A stretch of 44,424 nucleotides of DNA from the NCBI GenBank assembly GCA_023245765.1, contig JAHFJP010000006.1, forward strand, positions 1 through 44,424, given 5' to 3'. Of this stretch, positions 5,858-13,824 are shown piece after piece. The notes under the pieces were generated by a model. It ran no database searches, was not told where the DNA came from, and saw only the letters and a program-made list of their open reading frames with translations. Source of the DNA: Candidatus Peribacteria bacterium. Its GTDB lineage: Bacteria > Patescibacteriota > Gracilibacteria > Peribacterales > Peribacteraceae. How positions within the stretch are numbered: the first letter of the stretch is position 1; the number at the start of each line of letters is the position of its first letter. The position numbers were made by a program, and so were the translations under genes.

Positions 5858-7219
5858 ATGAGAGCGAACGAACTGTTCGTCATCGGCATCGGAAAGGACC
5901 CAACGCACATCGATGCATGTACCAGAACGTACAAAAAACCCGATGCGCTCTTTACGGTCAACAGCACCAACTACGTCGATCCCGAGACCAGGGATACGGC
6001 CTTTGGAGAATTTCTCACGCCACCCGAAAGCATGCCCTTGTCCGAACCGATTCTGCACAGCATCCTTGCGGTCGACAATTATCTTCCACCGGAGTTTCTG
6101 CATCCGGATGTTCCTCGGGAAACGCTCTTGCGAAGCATCGGGAATTTTCGGCGCGCATTTCTCGATTGCGTTGCGAGTGCAGGCAGAAAGAAAGTGGTTA
6201 TGAATACGTATTTCAATTCACCATTCGTGGAGAATTTTAGAAAGCAGGGCTACATCGTCACCGGACCGAACGAGAAGATCGTTGAACAATTCTCCAGTAA
6301 AACCATGGCATACCGACTTGCCCAAAGCCTGGGTATTCCCGTACCGGAAGGGAATGTGGTGGACTCTCTGGACTCCGTTGCGACGCTCTTTAAAGAACTG
6401 GTACAAAAATACGGATCTGCATTCGTATCCTCGGACAAAGGAAGCGGCGGGAAAAATTCTCTGCGGATCAGCAATGTCGAACAATTGCGCGCGTTCAATG
6501 AGCACCCACCGTTTCTCGTCACGGGATGGATGGAGAAACTTGCCTCGCCCAATTCGCTCGTTCTCATCGGGAATGACCAGGTCCTATATGTCGGTCTCAC
6601 CGATCAAATCATCAAAAAGGACGTCCTGTACTACGGCAACTCCTATCCATCGAAACTGGCACCAGACCAGCAGCAAAGAATAGAGACGTTCTCCCTGATG
6701 CTTGGGCGCGCGATGCAAAAGAGAGGGTACAGGGGCTTCGCCGGCTTCGACTGGATCGCGACCGCTGAGGGGGCAGAATATTTTTCGGAGATAAATCCGC
6801 GAAAAAACAGATCGTCGTCCATGCTCATCAGTTATCTGGACACCCACCGAGATCCAGGGACACCGAGCCTGACGGAACTGGAGATGCTGACCACTCTCGG
6901 AGAAGAGTGGAATACTCTCCCCGAATCGTCGCCCCCAAATCTGCATTGGGCCATGCAGCTCTACAAAACACACGGGAAAGCCGTCGTGAAGAACACGATC
7001 CGACCACAATTCGATGATCGAAGTATTTTTCAAGGAGCAGGAAATGACGACCGCGTGAGCATTCTGAACTTTCCCCGGGCAGGGACGACGCTCAGCCAAT
7101 TTCCTCAAATGCACGATCTTGCCAGAATAATCGCCGTCGGAAGGAGCGGCGATGCTGTCTCACAGTTGATCGCCACTGCCCGGGCCACAATTCGCGACTC
7201 GTATCAAAAGAAATCCTGA
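5858..7219 (+). CDS. ATP-grasp domain protein
   Basis: Protein of 453 aa. The N-terminal ~150 residues form a probable pre-ATP-grasp domain. Then come 'FSSKTMAYRLAQSLGIPVPE' (the usual entry to the ATP-grasp fold), a nucleotide-binding part 'GSAFVSSDKGSGGKNSLRI', and the C-terminal 'GFAGFDWIATAEGAEYFSEI' plus 'NPRKNRSS', with the metal-binding Glu and Asn. Such enzymes join a carboxylate, via an acyl-phosphate, to an amine or thiol. The substrate cannot be read; the closest general look is to peptide or amino-acid ligases acting in small-molecule or peptide synthesis. It is followed after 114 nt by a beta-lactamase-fold hydrolase, which may act on a related peptide. Confidence 0.8.
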   Translation: MRANELFVIGIGKDPTHIDACTRTYKKPDALFTVNSTNYVDPETRDTAFGEFLTPPESMPLSEPILHSILAVDNYLPPEFLHPDVPRETLLRSIGNFRRAFLDCVASAGRKKVVMNTYFNSPFVENFRKQGYIVTGPNEKIVEQFSSKTMAYRLAQSLGIPVPEGNVVDSLDSVATLFKELVQKYGSAFVSSDKGSGGKNSLRISNVEQLRAFNEHPPFLVTGWMEKLASPNSLVLIGNDQVLYVGLTDQIIKKDVLYYGNSYPSKLAPDQQQRIETFSLMLGRAMQKRGYRGFAGFDWIATAEGAEYFSEINPRKNRSSSMLISYLDTHRDPGTPSLTELEMLTTLGEEWNTLPESSPPNLHWAMQLYKTHGKAVVKNTIRPQFDDRSIFQGAGNDDRVSILNFPRAGTTLSQFPQMHDLARIIAVGRSGDAVSQLIATARATIRDSYQKKS

Positions 7220-7320
7220 ACTTCGCGTGAAATGACAATGACAGTTCGTCAGGGTACAAGGCAGAAAAATGGCAATAAGGGCGACTTGTGGACCCGCCAG
7301 AGTGAGGCGCATACTCTGGC

Positions 7321-7326
7321 TACAGT
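7321..7326 (+). promoter_or_regulatory. -10 box deciding the start of the serine hydrolase
   Basis: TACAGT ends 7 nt before ATG 7334. This favours 7334 over the upstream in-frame ATG at 7232. Confidence 0.4.
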
Positions 7327-7333
7327 GCGTCTC

Positions 7334-8335
7334 ATGCGCAAATTTCCGTCGGCGCGAGTATTTCTGAGCCACGTGTTGGCATTCTCGTTCGGGGCTCTGA
7401 TATTGCTCGGACTACTGAACGTCAATGCATGGAACACCACATGCTCTCGTGACTTCGATCTCCTCAATCCCGAGTTACAATGTGATAAGGGGTTCAAGGA
7501 GGGGGTGTGGGACTACGAGCCGCTACGCGATGCGCTCACAGCAAAGAAACTTGCATACAAGGCCGCGGGAACCGTATCGCATCTTTCCATCTATTTCCGC
7601 GATCTGAATAACGGGCCCCGGTTCGGCATCGGAGAGTATGACAAATTCCATCCAGCCAGTCTGCGGAAGCTCCCCGTGTTGATTGCCTATCTCCACATGG
7701 CCGACCTCAACCCCGCAATTCTCGATCAGACGACATCCTTTTCTGAAGCACTCAAAACCAGTCCGAATATTGAAGAATCGGAGCAGACGATCAAGCCCAA
7801 TACCCCCTACACCGTTCGTGAATTACTGACGAAAATGATCGTCTATTCCGATAATTCCTCCTTCACGCTGCTCGTCAACGAACTGAACACCTCTCCGCCG
7901 GTTCTTCCCTACTCTACGTTCCGCGATCTCGACATTCTGCGCATGATGCTCGATCCCAACGGGGATTATGTTTCCATTCAAAACTACGCCAATCTCTTTC
8001 CCGTCCTGTACAACACGGGATATTTATCCAAAGAAATGTCGCAATATGCCCTCGAACTTCTGTCGCAGGTTACATACAAAGAAGGCCTTGTTGCTGGAGT
8101 ACCGCCGGATACCCGCGTCGCCCACAAATTCGGCCAACGGTACGTCGGCAAAGAAACCGAACTGCACGATTGCGGCATTGTGTACCACCCCGAAGCAGCA
8201 TACGTGCTCTGCGTCATGACCAGCGGCAGGAATTTTGACCGGCAGAAGTCCGTGATCGCCGATGTTTCCCGAACCGTGTATGACGCCGTTACGTCGGTGT
8301 CAAAGGACGAACTTGATCGTCCGACATCACTGTAA
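7334..8335 (+). CDS. Membrane-anchored class A beta-lactamase-fold serine hydrolase
   Basis: Protein of 333 aa. An N-terminal signal anchor (residues ~8-30, 'VFLSHVLAFSFGALILLGLL') precedes an extracytoplasmic domain with the penicillin-recognising motifs. SxxK is seen in 'HPASLRKLPVLIAYL', SDN in 'IVYSDNSSFTLLVNEL', and a KTG equivalent in 'VAHKFGQRYVG' (KFG). Between the last two lies 'PYTVRELLTKM'. The protein is more likely a cell-wall peptidase or other serine hydrolase than a resistance enzyme, because the KTG box and the omega-loop Glu are not canonical. Start 7334 is chosen for the signal-anchor geometry and the TACAGT box. It lies downstream of the ATP-grasp gene in the same direction. 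Confidence 0.82.
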   Translation: MRKFPSARVFLSHVLAFSFGALILLGLLNVNAWNTTCSRDFDLLNPELQCDKGFKEGVWDYEPLRDALTAKKLAYKAAGTVSHLSIYFRDLNNGPRFGIGEYDKFHPASLRKLPVLIAYLHMADLNPAILDQTTSFSEALKTSPNIEESEQTIKPNTPYTVRELLTKMIVYSDNSSFTLLVNELNTSPPVLPYSTFRDLDILRMMLDPNGDYVSIQNYANLFPVLYNTGYLSKEMSQYALELLSQVTYKEGLVAGVPPDTRVAHKFGQRYVGKETELHDCGIVYHPEAAYVLCVMTSGRNFDRQKSVIADVSRTVYDAVTSVSKDELDRPTSL

Positions 8336-8344
8336 ACCCTCGTA

Positions 8345-9796
8345 TTATAACGCACCCAAGTCGAGTTCTTGGTTCATCTCGATCCGTTCAACGAATTCAT
8401 GGTCGTGACTGACGAGGATGATTCCCCCTTCGTAGCGATTGAGCGCGTCGGCGATGACGGGTAAGTGACGGAAGTTGATGTGGTTGGTCGGTTCATCGAG
8501 GATGAGCAGTGTCGGTTTCTGGAGAGTGAAGCGGGCAAAACAGAGCAGGCCTTTCAGTCCTTCGGAGAGCGATCCCGCCTTTGCCTGCAATTTGTCTCCA
8601 GGAAGAAGAAAGCGCGCGGCTGTGGCGTACACCTGTTGTTTATTCGGCATCTCCATTTCCTGTTCCAGAATTTCATAGACGGTTTTCTCCATGGGAAGTC
8701 CGGAGAAGTCCTGGCGGTAGTAACCGACTTTGACGCCGTCGGCGATCACGGCACCCTTCTCCGCGCCGTTCGCCATTGCTTCGAGCAATGAACTCTTGCC
8801 GATGCCGTTTGGGCCGGTGATCAGAAGACGATGTCGGTTATGCACGGTGATTTCCACTTTCTTCTTCACCGGCTTGTGGTTCTTCATCACCGTGACGGAG
8901 CGAATCTGGACGAGGGGCTTTTTGAACGGTTCGGAATCGATGGTGAACGCGGCGAGAGTTTTATCATCGCGGCGGACCTCGACCTTGTTTTCCTCGGCTT
9001 CTTCGACTGCATCGCGCATTTTGCTCGCAAGCTTTCGCATTTTTCCGCCCTTGTGGGAGAAGAAGTTGATCTTCTCCTTCTGGCTCTGGATATCTTTTTC
9101 CATCCGGACGTTCTGGCGCTGCTCCCGTTCGATCTGCGCTTCGATTTGCTCGACGACATCGAAGTAGTCGCCGACATACTGCGTCACCTGGTGCGTGAAC
9201 GTGTCGAGATGAAGCACTCCGTGGGTAAAACTGTTGAGGAAGGCCGCATCGTGGGAGATCACAATGCAGGTTTTTTCGTACAGAACGAGGAAACCGGTGA
9301 GGTGCTCAATACCTTCGCGGTCAAGGTTGTTGGTCGGCTCATCAAGCAACAGAATGTCGGGCTCCTGGATGAGCGCAAATGCAAGGAGCAACCGGGCCTT
9401 TTGACCGCCAGAGAACGCGGAGAGTTTTTTCTCCAGCGGAGCGACGAGATGCACGACGTCGAGAACCCGGGTGATATGCCGCTCGATGTCATACTTCTTT
9501 TCGGGAAAGGCTCCTTCGAAGAATTCACGAACGGTTTTCTTGAGGTCTTCATGCGGGATGACCTGCTTGGCAATACCGATGGTCGATCCCCGTTTGATAT
9601 GAATTTCACCCTCCTGCGGTTTGAGCGCGCCGGTGATCAGCTTGAAGATGGTGCTCTTGCCGGCCCCGTTCTGACCCATAATCGTGAGCTTGGCATTCTC
9701 GCGCACCGAAAAATTGGCGCCGGCAAGCACGGGCTTATGGTGATCGTAGTGAAAATGGAGGTCCTGAAACCGCAGGAGGACATCGCCGTGATCCAT
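8345..9796 (-). CDS. ABC-F family ATPase (ribosome-associated type)
   Basis: Protein of 483 aa with two ATP-binding cassettes and no membrane segments. Cassette 1 has Walker A 'GQNGAGKSTIFKL', signature 'FSGGQKARLLLAFAL' and Walker B 'ILLLDEPTNNLD'. A charged interdomain linker around residues 215-300 ('IEAQIEREQRQNVRMEKDI') is the P-site tRNA-interaction type. Cassette 2 has 'GPNGIGKSSLLEAM', a degenerate signature 'LSEGLKGLLCFARF' and Walker B 'LLILDEPTNHIN'. ABC-F proteins usually act on ribosomes (translation factors or antibiotic protection); the subfamily is not assigned. Start 9796 gives a normal N-terminus ('MDHGDVLLRFQDL'); the longer reading would run into the upstream palindromic repeat. 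Confidence 0.9.
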   Translation of the reverse strand: MDHGDVLLRFQDLHFHYDHHKPVLAGANFSVRENAKLTIMGQNGAGKSTIFKLITGALKPQEGEIHIKRGSTIGIAKQVIPHEDLKKTVREFFEGAFPEKKYDIERHITRVLDVVHLVAPLEKKLSAFSGGQKARLLLAFALIQEPDILLLDEPTNNLDREGIEHLTGFLVLYEKTCIVISHDAAFLNSFTHGVLHLDTFTHQVTQYVGDYFDVVEQIEAQIEREQRQNVRMEKDIQSQKEKINFFSHKGGKMRKLASKMRDAVEEAEENKVEVRRDDKTLAAFTIDSEPFKKPLVQIRSVTVMKNHKPVKKKVEITVHNRHRLLITGPNGIGKSSLLEAMANGAEKGAVIADGVKVGYYRQDFSGLPMEKTVYEILEQEMEMPNKQQVYATAARFLLPGDKLQAKAGSLSEGLKGLLCFARFTLQKPTLLILDEPTNHINFRHLPVIADALNRYEGGIILVSHDHEFVERIEMNQELDLGAL

Positions 9797-9813
9797 AGAA
9801 AAAGAGATGTAGT

Positions 9814-9830
9814 GCAGGCCTTCGGCCTGC
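9814..9830. repeat. Palindromic repeat, intergenic
   Basis: GCAGGCC-TTC-GGCCTGC, between the ABC-F gene and the cold-shock gene. Same architecture (7-8 bp arms, 3-nt loop) as the copies in rpsA, proA and mevalonate kinase. Confidence 0.7.
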
Positions 9831-9851
9831 GTGGCGCGGCAGTATAGCGCG

Positions 9852-9887
9852 AAAAAGGGCCATGACGAACGTGTATTCGCCATGACC
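9852..9887 (-). terminator. Intrinsic terminator of the cold-shock gene
   Basis: On the minus strand a 12-bp stem (GGTCATGGCGAA against TTCGTCATGGCC, two G-U pairs) with a 6-nt loop is followed by CTTTTT. It lies just after the stop of the cold-shock gene and before the ABC-F gene. Confidence 0.75.
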
Positions 9888-9903
9888 CTCTGATGGAATC
9901 CGA

Positions 9904-10158
9904 TTACGCGGCGGCGCTGTCCTCCATCGGCATGTCGGCGGGAGCTGCCGTTGCAGCTGCGCCTTCAGCGAGGACGACGTTTGCGGCCTTCGGGCCCTTC
10001 TCGCCTTTTTCGATATCGAATTGCACGGTCTGACCGACCTGCAGGTTCTCGTACTGTCCGTTGCATGCGCTGTGGTGAAAGAACACATCAGCGGAGCCCT
10101 GGACGGAGATAAAACCGAAGCCCTTGTCGGTCTTCGTCTTGATAATTCCTGTCGTCAT
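9904..10158 (-). CDS. Cold-shock domain protein
   Basis: Protein of 84 aa. The CSD core is clear: '[18 protein letters not shown]' carries the RNP1-type aromatic motif and 'DVFFHHSAC' is the RNP2-type motif; then '[18 protein letters not shown]'. Such proteins bind single-stranded RNA or DNA and act as RNA chaperones. The last ~18 residues are an Ala-rich acidic tail ('[18 protein letters not shown]'), unlike the short tail of E. coli CspA. The start at 10158 begins directly at the fold. The ~140 bp upstream contain no other gene and could hold a structured leader, as is common for csp genes, but I see no decisive element. Confidence 0.93.
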   Translation of the reverse strand: MTTGIIKTKTDKGFGFISVQGSADVFFHHSACNGQYENLQVGQTVQFDIEKGEKGPKAANVVLAEGAAATAAPADMPMEDSAAA

Positions 10159-10307
10159 GGAATAAATGAGAAAAAAGTAGAGTGTCTGTGAAGACAAGGG
10201 AGCGTACCCCTCATCTGCAGGGATAGCCACCCATTTTTCGGCTTTTCTCAGCGAAATTTCGCCTCTTTCACCTAGGAGAAACGGGCGGAAGAGAGTACGG
10301 TCAACGA

Positions 10308-10550
10308 GTGAAAAAACATGAACTCTGCCCAGTGAAAGGGTGCGGCAAGCCCACTAATGGCAAACCGTACTGCCCAAAGCATGTAACGCCTGGTCAGCGC
10401 AGGAAATTATCGAGTGATCTCGCACTGCTCATCCGCTCACACTGCTGCGACGCGCGCTGCGTGAGCGGGCAAGAACACGACATCGGCGAGCAGTACTGCA
10501 CCAAATGCAAGCAGCCGTGCGTCTGGAAGACGGGGGTCGCTGCAGCGTGA
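10308..10550 (+). CDS. Small Cys-rich zinc-binding protein
   Basis: Protein of 80 aa starting at GTG; no in-frame ATG exists. There are ten cysteines, in '[19 protein letters not shown]' (residues 7-25), a pair around residue 47 ('HCCDARC') and 'YCTKCKQPC' near the end. The arrangement suggests two small zinc sites. The function is unknown. A purine-rich GGAAGAGAG segment precedes the GTG at Shine-Dalgarno-like distance. It lies divergent from the cold-shock gene and 52 nt upstream of proB. Confidence 0.6.
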   Translation: MKKHELCPVKGCGKPTNGKPYCPKHVTPGQRRKLSSDLALLIRSHCCDARCVSGQEHDIGEQYCTKCKQPCVWKTGVAAA

Positions 10551-10589
10551 ATGACGCAATGACATCTCGTGAAATAGGCCTTTTTGCCG

Positions 10590-10595
10590 TATTCT
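10590..10595 (+). promoter_or_regulatory. -10 box of the proBCA operon
   Basis: TATTCT ends 7 nt before the proB ATG, fitting the leaderless pattern. No convincing -35. Confidence 0.4.
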
Positions 10596-10602
10596 TTGAC
10601 CA

Positions 10603-11703
10603 ATGACCCCCCTCTACCGCCGTATCGTCGTGAAAGTCGGCACCAACGTGCTGACGACCGCTGATGGACTGCTGAATGATGACGTGATGGCATCGCTCAT
10701 CGGCCAGATCGCGGATTTGAAGGAGAGCAGTGTCGAAGTGATTCTGGTCTCATCCGGCGCGGTCTCTGCCGGTCGTGGCATACTCAAAACTTCGAAGCTG
10801 AGCTTGCCCCGAGCGAGCGAAGCGAGTCGAGGGGTTGCGTCACGACAAGTCCTTGCAGCTGTGGGCCAAGTGGAATTGATGCATCGATACAGCAGACTAT
10901 TGAAAAAACATGACGTCACCTGCGCTCAGGTCCTCGCGACCAAGGAGGACTTCCGCGACCGGCAGCACTACCTGAACATGCGCGACTGCTTCACGGCGCT
11001 CCTGCAGGAGAAGATTGTGCCGGTGGTGAATGAAAATGACGTTGTATCGGTCAGCGAACTGATGTTCACCGATAATGACGAACTCGCGGCGCTGATCGCC
11101 TCGATGGTCAACGCTGACGCGCTGATCCTGCTGACGAGCGTCGACGGGATTCAGATCACGAACCCAGACGGTACCAGCGCGGTTCTTCGAACCGCAAATA
11201 AAGAAAGCGATTGGAAAGATCACCTCCGCGCCGAAAAATCTTCCTTCGGCCGCGGCGGCATGCAGACCAAGTGCCGTAACGCCCAGCGTCTCGCAACGCT
11301 CGGTGTAACAACGCATATCGCAAAAGGAACAACGCCGGGCATCCTCGGAACGATCTTCGCTGGCAAGGCCGTCGGGACGGTTTTCCCCGCACGCAAAGCA
11401 AAATCGAGCGTCAAGCGCTGGGTGGCGGAGAGCGAGGGCGCGGAGAAAGGCGTCATCATCGTGAACCAATGCGCGCGGGAGATCCTGAGCGCGACCGACA
11501 AAGCCGTCAGTCTCCTGCCGGTCGGGATCGTCGGGATCGAAGGGGAATTCACCAAAGGAGACGTGGTTCGCATTCGTGATGACACGGGAAAAGACATCGG
11601 CCTCGGAATCGCGCAGTACGCTGCAGGCACCGCGCGCGACGCAATGGGGAAGAAAGGGCAGAAAGCCCTTGTACACTACGACTACCTCTACCTGTTCCCA
11701 TGA
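10603..11703 (+). CDS. proB: Glutamate 5-kinase
   Basis: Protein of 366 aa that phosphorylates glutamate, the first step of proline synthesis. The amino-acid-kinase domain (1-~260) shows 'VVKVGTNVLT', 'VILVSSGAVSAGRGIL', 'VNENDVVSVSELMFTDND' and 'GRGGMQTKCRNAQRL'. A C-terminal PUA domain follows ('GEFTKGDVVRIRDDTGKDIG'). A repeat of 28 bp at 10807-10834 is read in frame as 'PRASEASRG', just before the conserved 'ASRQVLAAVGQ', where homologues are shorter. It is the first gene of an operon: its stop overlaps the proC start by 4 nt (ATGA). Confidence 0.95.
   Translation: MTPLYRRIVVKVGTNVLTTADGLLNDDVMASLIGQIADLKESSVEVILVSSGAVSAGRGILKTSKLSLPRASEASRGVASRQVLAAVGQVELMHRYSRLLKKHDVTCAQVLATKEDFRDRQHYLNMRDCFTALLQEKIVPVVNENDVVSVSELMFTDNDELAALIASMVNADALILLTSVDGIQITNPDGTSAVLRTANKESDWKDHLRAEKSSFGRGGMQTKCRNAQRLATLGVTTHIAKGTTPGILGTIFAGKAVGTVFPARKAKSSVKRWVAESEGAEKGVIIVNQCAREILSATDKAVSLLPVGIVGIEGEFTKGDVVRIRDDTGKDIGLGIAQYAAGTARDAMGKKGQKALVHYDYLYLFP
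10807..10834. repeat. Dispersed repeat inserted in proB
   Basis: CCCCGAGCGAGCG...CGAGTCGAGGGG, an imperfect palindrome of the common GAGCGAAGCGAG type, read in frame in the kinase domain. Confidence 0.65.
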
Positions 11704-12488
11704 AGGAAACCATTGCCATCATCGGCGCGGGCAACATGGGCACCGCATTCTACAAAGGAGTGCGTGAGCACCTGAACCGCGTGCGGATCAATCTCTGCGA
11801 CAAAAATATGGAGAAGCTGACCGCACTGGATGCTGAGCACATCTATACCGACCCCGCCAAAGCCGTCGCCGAAGCGAGCGTCGTGCTGCTCGCGGTCAAA
11901 CCCCAGTCAGCCCAGGCTCTGCTCGCGCCCCTCTCTCCCGCTCTCAAGCACCATCTGATCATCTCGATCATGGCAGGCATCAGCATCACTACACTCGAAC
12001 AGTGGACGGGGGCAACAGCTGTGGTCCGGGCAATGCCGAATCTCCCCGCGCAGGTGGCACGCGGTCTTACCGGATGGACAGCGTCCGCGGGAACCGATGA
12101 CAAGGAGCGCGCGTTCGTGAAAGAACTCTTTCTATCCGTGGGACAGGAGATCGAACTGGAAAACGAATCGATGCTGGATTCACTGACGCCGCTCTCAGGC
12201 TCCGGACCCGCATATTTCTTTTTGCTCGCTGAACTGATCGCCGCAAAAGCGATCAAAGAAGGATTCACGGAGAAGCAGGCGAATCTCATCGCACGCGAGA
12301 CGCTCATCGGCAGCGCGCTGCTGCTGGACGAAGACCCCCGCGGCGTTCGCGACATGCGCATCGCCGTGACGTCCAAAGCGGGTGTCACGGAAGCTGCTCT
12401 GCGTTCATTGAATGACGCAAAGTTTGAGAATATCTTCGCCGAAGCCATCGACCGCGCCATCGCCCGTTCCCGCGAGCTCAACGCATGA
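11700..12488 (+). CDS. proC: Pyrroline-5-carboxylate reductase
   Basis: Protein of 262 aa catalysing the NAD(P)H-dependent last step of proline synthesis. A Rossmann start '[17 protein letters not shown]' is followed by 'VVLLAVKPQ', '[19 protein letters not shown]' and the C-terminal helical domain with '[18 protein letters not shown]' and '[20 protein letters not shown]', which replaces the usual 'VTSPGGTT' motif with 'VTSKAGVT'. Length is normal. The gene overlaps proB by 4 nt and proA by 4 nt, so translation is probably coupled. Confidence 0.94.
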   Translation: MKETIAIIGAGNMGTAFYKGVREHLNRVRINLCDKNMEKLTALDAEHIYTDPAKAVAEASVVLLAVKPQSAQALLAPLSPALKHHLIISIMAGISITTLEQWTGATAVVRAMPNLPAQVARGLTGWTASAGTDDKERAFVKELFLSVGQEIELENESMLDSLTPLSGSGPAYFFLLAELIAAKAIKEGFTEKQANLIARETLIGSALLLDEDPRGVRDMRIAVTSKAGVTEAALRSLNDAKFENIFAEAIDRAIARSRELNA

Positions 12489-13741
12489 ATGCGATCACCT
12501 CCGCACTGGCAAAGACAAAACGCGCCAGTGCAGGTCTTCGACCTGCGGGCTTGCCGGAAGAGAAGCGCATTGCCGTTCTGAAAGATCTCGCAGCCGAGAT
12601 TATCAGGAGTGAGAAGAAAATTCTCGCCGCGAATGCGAAGGATCTGAAAAGAATGAACGAATCTGATCCGCGCTTTGACCGTCTCGCGTTGAGTCCCGCA
12701 CGTCTCAAAGGCATTTCTGATGATCTACGCGCTGTCGCATCACTCCCCTCTCCCCTGGGAAAAATTCTGGAGAAACGAACGCGTCCGAACGGTCTGCAGT
12801 TGACGAAGCTGACCGTGCCGCTCGGCGTCATCGGCATCATCTACGAGGCGAGACCCAATGTGACCGTCGACGTCTTCTCGCTTTGCTTCAAAGCAGGGAA
12901 CGCCTGCGTGCTCAAGGGTGGAACGGACGCAAGCGACAGCAATGCCGCACTCGTCGCCATCATTCAGTCCGTGCTGAAGAAGCATCACGTTGATCCGAAT
13001 GTGATCCTCCTCTTGCCTTCAAACCGCATAGCCGTCGCGGCCATGATGACCGCGCATGGGCTGATCGACGTCCTGATCCCCCGCGGGAGTCAGGCATTGA
13101 TCGAATTTGTCCGCAAGACCGCAAAGATTCCGGTCATCGAAACCGGTGCCGGCATCGTTCACACTTATGTGGATGCGAGTGCGGATGTGAAGAAGGCTGC
13201 GGACATTATCTTCAACGCCAAGACCCGTCGTCCGAGCGTCTGTAACGCGCTCGATACACTGCTCATTCATCAATCACACCTGAAGAACCTGCCGGCGCTC
13301 ACAGCTCCCCTCATCAGGAAACGCGTGTCGATCTTCGCCGATCCCCCGGCGCTGAAAGCTCTCAAGGGACGATATCCCGCGACACTTCTGAAGAAAGCGC
13401 AGCCGAAGCACTTCGGCACCGAATTCCTCTCGCTGAAGATGTCGATCAAGACCGTGAAGAATCTTGATGATGCTCTGGCACACATTGACCGCCATGGCTC
13501 GGCGCATAGCGAAGCAATCATCGCGGAGAACAAGAAGATCATCGATCGTTTTTTGAACGAAGTCGACGCCGCCGCGGTCTTCGCCAATGCCTCTACCGCA
13601 TTCAGTGATGGCGGCGAATTCGGCATGGGCAGCGAGATCGGCATCAGCACGCAAAAGCTCCACGCGCGGGGTCCCATGGGGTTGCATGAGCTCACGTCCT
13701 ACAAATGGATCGTCCGCGGGAAGGGGCAGGTGCGGATTTAA
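12485..13741 (+). CDS. proA: Glutamate-5-semialdehyde dehydrogenase
   Basis: Protein of 418 aa that reduces glutamyl 5-phosphate to the semialdehyde. Aldehyde-dehydrogenase-fold landmarks are '[20 protein letters not shown]', '[19 protein letters not shown]', '[14 protein letters not shown]' and '[16 protein letters not shown]' with the catalytic Cys; the C-terminus has '[20 protein letters not shown]'. Near the N-terminus (residues ~16-21) a palindromic repeat is read in frame as 'AGLRPA'. It completes a proB-proC-proA operon with 4-nt overlaps. Confidence 0.95.
   Translation: MNAITSALAKTKRASAGLRPAGLPEEKRIAVLKDLAAEIIRSEKKILAANAKDLKRMNESDPRFDRLALSPARLKGISDDLRAVASLPSPLGKILEKRTRPNGLQLTKLTVPLGVIGIIYEARPNVTVDVFSLCFKAGNACVLKGGTDASDSNAALVAIIQSVLKKHHVDPNVILLLPSNRIAVAAMMTAHGLIDVLIPRGSQALIEFVRKTAKIPVIETGAGIVHTYVDASADVKKAADIIFNAKTRRPSVCNALDTLLIHQSHLKNLPALTAPLIRKRVSIFADPPALKALKGRYPATLLKKAQPKHFGTEFLSLKMSIKTVKNLDDALAHIDRHGSAHSEAIIAENKKIIDRFLNEVDAAAVFANASTAFSDGGEFGMGSEIGISTQKLHARGPMGLHELTSYKWIVRGKGQVRI
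12530..12546. repeat. Palindromic repeat inside proA
   Basis: GCAGGTC-TTC-GACCTGC, translated as part of 'SAGLRPA' near the ProA N-terminus. It encodes almost the same peptide as the copy in mevalonate kinase. Confidence 0.8.
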
Positions 13742-13742
13742 T

Positions 13743-13773
13743 TTGCCAGATCACCACGTTATAGGTCTAGAAT
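13743..13773 (+). promoter_or_regulatory. Promoter of mgtE
   Basis: TTGCCA (13743-13748), a 19-bp spacer and TAGAAT (13768-13773). Unlike most genes here, it leaves a leader of ~45 nt before the ATG at 13825. Confidence 0.45.
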
Positions 13774-13787
13774 ACAAGCGATCTCCC

Positions 13788-13808
13788 CAGGGCTTCGTCG
13801 GTGCCCTG
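13788..13808 (+). promoter_or_regulatory. Leader hairpin upstream of mgtE
   Basis: CAGGGC (13788-13793) and GCCCTG (13803-13808) form a 6-bp stem with a 9-nt loop in the predicted mgtE leader. It is too small to be a classical magnesium riboswitch; its role is unknown. Confidence 0.35.
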
Positions 13809-13824
13809 ATCTTCCGCGAATTCT

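Noticed and set aside
8831-9847. A 338-codon plus-strand frame antisense to the ABC-F gene
   Set aside because: The opposite strand encodes both ATP cassettes clearly; this frame has no motif.
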